In this document: one piece after another, positions 60,603-64,000 of the stretch
How the letters are laid out: the number at the start of each line of letters is the position of its first letter
Numbering within the stretch: position 1 is the stretch's first letter
Origin: Paractinoplanes ferrugineus
GTDB taxonomy: Bacteria; Actinomycetota; Actinomycetes; Mycobacteriales; Micromonosporaceae
Reading direction: 5' to 3'
Length of the DNA: 64,000 nucleotides
NCBI RefSeq assembly: GCF_016862195.1
Contig: NZ_BOMM01000022.1
Coordinates: 62,001-126,000, forward strand
Made by a program: the position numbers and the translations under genes
The notes under the pieces: model-generated
The model's input: the letters and a program-made list of their open reading frames with translations, nothing else
The model's database searches: none
What the model was told of the DNA's origin: nothing

Positions 60603-63600
60603 TCAGCGGAGCGCGTACGCCCGGATGATGGTTTGGTTCACGGTGTTGCCCTTGCTGTCGGTGGCCGAGACCCGCAGCGAGGCGTAACCGGCGCCGCGCC
60701 GGTGGTCGACCGTGGCCACCCGCTGGTCGCCGAACCCGCGCACCGAGGCCTGCTTCCACGTCTTGCCGTCGTCGAACGACACGTCGACCCGCACCGTGCG
60801 GGCAGTGCCGGCGGAGGAGCCCGGCTGGTGCTCGACGAGGACCGGGATGTCGAAGCGGTGGCCCGCCGGCGCCGCGTTGTAGGCGTCGAGACGCGGGCTG
60901 AAACGGACCGTCGAGAGCGGTAGCCGCTGATAGTCCGTACCGGCGACGTGCCCCGACTTGAACGTCCACGACGCCTTCACCGAGGTGGCGAACAGATGCG
61001 GGGCGCCCCGGGCGGCCGAGGTCTCCAGCCGGTACGTCGCGGTGGCGGCCGGCAGGTCGAACTCGTTGCCGTCGCCCAGCTTCGTGTCGCCCCGGTAGAG
61101 CGCCGACGTGGAGTCGCCGGTGGAGAAGCCGGGGTGACCGGCGCCGTCGCCGAACAGCGACGGGTTGGCGGTGAGGTGGTCGCCCTGGCGGACCACCCAG
61201 TCGCCGGCCCAGAGCGGCTGCGTGACGTTCGGGCCGAACACCGCGGTGTTCCACTCCTGGTGATAGGTCCGGCCGGGGCGCAGTTGCTCGCGACCGCCGA
61301 GCTGCTCGCTGATCGGCTCCGGGAAGTCGTCCCCGACGGCCGGCATCTCCTGCATGAAGTCACCCCGCCAGGGTGCCTCCGTGCTCAGATATTCGGTGCG
61401 GTGGAAGGGCAGGCTGAACGGGACGATCGCGGACCAGCCGCCGCTTTTCTCCGTGTACTGCGCCATGTTGCTCTTGGCGCCCTCGGCGCCGGTGGCGGCC
61501 ACCGAGTAGTCGGCTTTCACCGTGGCCAGGTCACTCGGGCGCGGCTTGCGGGTGAGGCCGCTGAACATCCTGCCGGGCTTGAAGTAGGCCAGGTCGGTGG
61601 TCCAGGGGCTGTTCCGGAAGTCGCCGTCGGCGCCCGGGTCGGCGAACGACCCGTTCACGCTGGCCAGGAAGAAGTCCTTGGAGACCGGGGTGGCCGGGGC
61701 AGCGGACAGGCTGGCGAACGTCAGGCCGAGCGCGCTGGCGCCGAAGCTGAACTCCGGCAGGGTCCAGTCGGCGTTGACCGCGGCCAGGACAGTGCCCGCG
61801 CCGGCCTGCGGCGGGACCACGGTCACCGGCTCGGCGGTGCGGCCGTCGAAGGTGACCTTCTTCGCCTTGTCGACGACCAGCTCGGAGATGGTGAGCATGG
61901 CTGTCGACTCGGCCTCGGCGTTGTTGATCCAGACGTACGCGCCGTAGCGGCCCTTCGGCAGGCGGACCGTCTCGGTGCCCTTGGCCTGGGCCACGTCGAA
62001 GGTGTCGAACTCGTCGAGGTTGACGAAGGAGGCGTAGTGATCGAGGCTCGGCGTACCGTCCGGGTTGATCGTCTCGACCGTGACGTCGTAGCTCTCCGGC
62101 TCCCGGTTGACCCCGAGCGGCGTCACCACCCGTCCCTTCTCGGAAGTGGCGGTGAGGTAACCGTCGAGCAGGCCGTCGGACAGGCTCGCCGGGCTCGTGT
62201 CGGCGGTGACCGTCGTGCTCGCCGTCCCGCCGGCCGGCACCGAGAGCCGCGTGGTGGCCACCTTGAACGCCGCCGAGCCGGTCCGGGCGAGGGTCAGCTC
62301 GACCGCCGCCGCGCCCGTGTTGCGGTAGGTGACGGTCCTGGTGACCGGCTTGTCGTCGCCGTGCGGCCAGATCTGCAGGCCGAAGGCGAGCGAGCCGGCG
62401 TCGGCGCTCACCGTCTGAGTGATCTCGCGGGCCACGTCGACCCGGCCGGCACCCTGGTCGAACGCGTTGACCCCGGCGGTCGGCGCGGCCGAGCCCAGCA
62501 ACGTGTTCTTGCGCAGCTTCGACGACCAGTCCGGGTGCTCCTGGGTCAGGATCGCGGCCGCACCGGCCACGTGCGGGGTGGCCATCGAGGTGCCGGACAG
62601 CGACACGTAGCCGTCGACCGGCGCCGGGTCACCGATGAAGCCGTTCTTGGCCTTGGCCGCCACGATGTCCACGCCGGGCGCGGTGATCTCCGGCTTGAGC
62701 CCGCTGTCGCCGCTGCGCGGACCGCGCCCGGAGAAGTCGGCGAGCTGGTCCTCGCGGTCGACGGCACCGACCGAGAGCGCCTCGTCGGCGGTGGACGGTG
62801 AGCTGACCGACCCCTTGCCGGGGCCCGCGTTGCCGGCCGCGATCACGAACAGCGTGTTGAACTGCGCGGTCAGGTCGGTGACGGCCTGCTCGAGCGGGTC
62901 GATGTCCGGGGTGTCGCCACCGCCGAGGCTCATGTTGATCACCGGTGCGCGCTCGGCCGCCCAGGCCATGCCGGCCAGGATCGCCGAGTCGTCACAGAAC
63001 TCGGTCTCGCACACCTTGCCGATGACCAGCTTGGCGCCGGGGGCGACCCCCTTGTAACGGCCACCCGACGCGGCACCGGTGCCCGCGATGATCGAGGCGA
63101 CGTGGGTGCCGTGCCCGACCTCGTCGTCGGCGCTCGGCGTGGTGGTGAAGTTGGCCGTCTCGGCGATCTGCCCGGCCACGTCGGGGTGGGTCGCGTCGAT
63201 GCCGGTGTCGAGGATCGCCACCTTGGTGCCGGTGCCGTCATAACCGGCCTGCCACGCGGTCGGTGCGCCGATCTGCGGCACGCTGTGGTCGAGCGTGACC
63301 TTGCGCTGCCCGTCCAGCCAGATTCGCTGCACCCCGGCCTTGAGCGAGCGCGCGTTCGCCGCCCCGGCGGTCAGCGACGACCAGAGCTGGGCCCGCTCGG
63401 CGACGTCCGCCCGCGCGGCCAGGGCGCCGACCTGCGGGATGTCGCGCGTGATCCGCGCACCACCCGCGGTGAGGGCGCTGCGTGCGCCGGTCGCGCTGTT
63501 TCTGGGGTACGAGATGAGCAGTCGCAGATCGGCTTCGCCGCGCGCGGTGAGCGAGTCGAGGTCGAACAGCCGCTTGTCGACCCGTCCCGCCCGCAGCAGC

Positions 63601-63860
63601 GCGAGCGCGTCCGACGGAATGACGTAGCGCTTCTCGCCCTCGGTGCGGGTCAGGAAGCGGATCTTGCTGCGGCCCGGTCCGGGCTGGACGGTCGCGCCCT
63701 TGCCGTGAATCGTGACGCGGTCACCGGTGATCAGCGCGACCGAAGTGGAGTCCGCAGGCGTTCCGGTGGTCGTGGACGGTGCTGCTGCCGCCGGTGCCTG
63801 CATGGCCCCGATGACCAGGACCGAGACGAGCAGTACGGCGGGCAGTCTTCGTCGACGCAT
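60603..63860 (-). CDS. secreted subtilisin-like (S8) serine protease
   Basis: The product has 1085 residues from ATG 63860, with GGGGAGG upstream. A signal peptide (RRRRLPAVLLVSVLVIGAMQ) precedes a propeptide to about residue 190. The S8 domain has Asp218 (AILDTGID), His253 (GHGTHVA), Asn343 (AAGN) and Ser425 (GTSMATPH). The C-terminal 600 residues are beta-rich fibronectin/Ig-like and likely process or bind polymer substrates. It is typical of large exported Streptomyces-type proteases. Promoter lies in the 63861-64000 segment. Confidence 0.9.
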   Translation of the reverse strand: MRRRRLPAVLLVSVLVIGAMQAPAAAAPSTTTGTPADSTSVALITGDRVTIHGKGATVQPGPGRSKIRFLTRTEGEKRYVIPSDALALLRAGRVDKRLFDLDSLTARGEADLRLLISYPRNSATGARSALTAGGARITRDIPQVGALAARADVAERAQLWSSLTAGAANARSLKAGVQRIWLDGQRKVTLDHSVPQIGAPTAWQAGYDGTGTKVAILDTGIDATHPDVAGQIAETANFTTTPSADDEVGHGTHVASIIAGTGAASGGRYKGVAPGAKLVIGKVCETEFCDDSAILAGMAWAAERAPVINMSLGGGDTPDIDPLEQAVTDLTAQFNTLFVIAAGNAGPGKGSVSSPSTADEALSVGAVDREDQLADFSGRGPRSGDSGLKPEITAPGVDIVAAKAKNGFIGDPAPVDGYVSLSGTSMATPHVAGAAAILTQEHPDWSSKLRKNTLLGSAAPTAGVNAFDQGAGRVDVAREITQTVSADAGSLAFGLQIWPHGDDKPVTRTVTYRNTGAAAVELTLARTGSAAFKVATTRLSVPAGGTASTTVTADTSPASLSDGLLDGYLTATSEKGRVVTPLGVNREPESYDVTVETINPDGTPSLDHYASFVNLDEFDTFDVAQAKGTETVRLPKGRYGAYVWINNAEAESTAMLTISELVVDKAKKVTFDGRTAEPVTVVPPQAGAGTVLAAVNADWTLPEFSFGASALGLTFASLSAAPATPVSKDFFLASVNGSFADPGADGDFRNSPWTTDLAYFKPGRMFSGLTRKPRPSDLATVKADYSVAATGAEGAKSNMAQYTEKSGGWSAIVPFSLPFHRTEYLSTEAPWRGDFMQEMPAVGDDFPEPISEQLGGREQLRPGRTYHQEWNTAVFGPNVTQPLWAGDWVVRQGDHLTANPSLFGDGAGHPGFSTGDSTSALYRGDTKLGDGNEFDLPAATATYRLETSAARGAPHLFATSVKASWTFKSGHVAGTDYQRLPLSTVRFSPRLDAYNAAPAGHRFDIPVLVEHQPGSSAGTARTVRVDVSFDDGKTWKQASVRGFGDQRVATVDHRRGAGYASLRVSATDSKGNTVNQTIIRAYALR

Positions 63861-64000
63861 CTGGGTGCCTCCCCGGGCCGGGACCGTCCCGGCTCTCGGA
63901 TAGACCCTTGCAAATGGCCGCAACTCCCGCTCCACCCCGTCGAGTCCACTCTCGACTCCACGAACCGCCGGTCCGCCCCGCCCCCTGAGCTGCGGTCCCG

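Overview
The window is a contiguous stretch of chromosome from a high-GC actinobacterium. Support for this: strong G/C bias at third codon positions, many GTG starts, frequent ATGA/GTGA/TGATG stop-start overlaps, a SigK/RskA pair, an LLM-type (F420-family) oxidoreductase, DinB/DUF664 proteins of the mycothiol-dependent type, an LAxTG sortase signal and a spore-associated-protein-A-like domain. The overall flavour is Micromonosporaceae (Actinoplanes-like), but that family assignment is inference. I see no rRNA, tRNA, CRISPR array, insertion sequence or prophage. No gene-free stretch exceeds 300 bases; the longest is about 270 bases, at 59122-59391.

Layout. 1-3022: end of a methyltransferase, an alpha/beta hydrolase with an altered nucleophile, and an NYN-domain gene followed by a leucine-rich-repeat-variant gene. 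3115-9842: a catabolic island around an IclR regulator (two SDRs, zinc dehydrogenase, FAH-family hydrolase, SMP-30 lactonase, IlvD/Edd dehydratase) that can be read as a complete non-phosphorylative sugar-acid route ending in pyruvate plus a hydroxy acid. 9880-14385: LLM oxidoreductase, LAITG-anchored surface protein, and a membrane Ser/Thr kinase with repeat-rich linker and SapA-like outer domain. 14434-17048: DeoR-HTH/LacI-sensor regulator divergent from a secreted GH43 exo-beta-1,3-galactanase-like enzyme with CBM13. 17125-20695: sigK-rskA-fasciclin lipoprotein-membrane molybdenum oxidoreductase, with matching SigK-like promoters before sigK and the fasciclin gene.

20717-32282 is a uronate-polysaccharide utilisation locus. 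A second DeoR/LacI-type regulator and a heparinase II/III protein lie on one side of a palindrome-rich intergenic region. On the other side are a DUF2264 protein, a sugar ABC importer (binding lipoprotein and two permeases, no ATPase), a YesL-like protein, a GH88 unsaturated glucuronyl hydrolase, an IolB-family isomerase and KduD. Polysaccharide would be cut by the lyase, imported as unsaturated oligosaccharide, split by GH88, then isomerised and reduced toward 2-keto-3-deoxygluconate.

32405-46489 is mixed housekeeping and accessory sequence: an unknown four-helix membrane protein, SIMPL, WYL regulator, DinB, PAP2, an MFS exporter, a lipoprotein, a CHAP amidase with four near-identical 97-residue modules, a gene broken by an in-frame TAG, a MocR regulator and EamA exporter whose start codons share one CATG, an SDR and a deaminase. 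46577-50552 carries two sigma-factor/membrane-partner pairs facing each other across a strong terminator. 50533-64000 carries a DUF4184 membrane protein, a phosphotransferase overlapping an XRE-NB-ARC-TPR regulator, a FhuF-like protein, a secreted M1 aminopeptidase, a Kup potassium transporter behind a 16-bp perfect hairpin, DinB, a RibD-type reductase and a secreted subtilisin-like protease.
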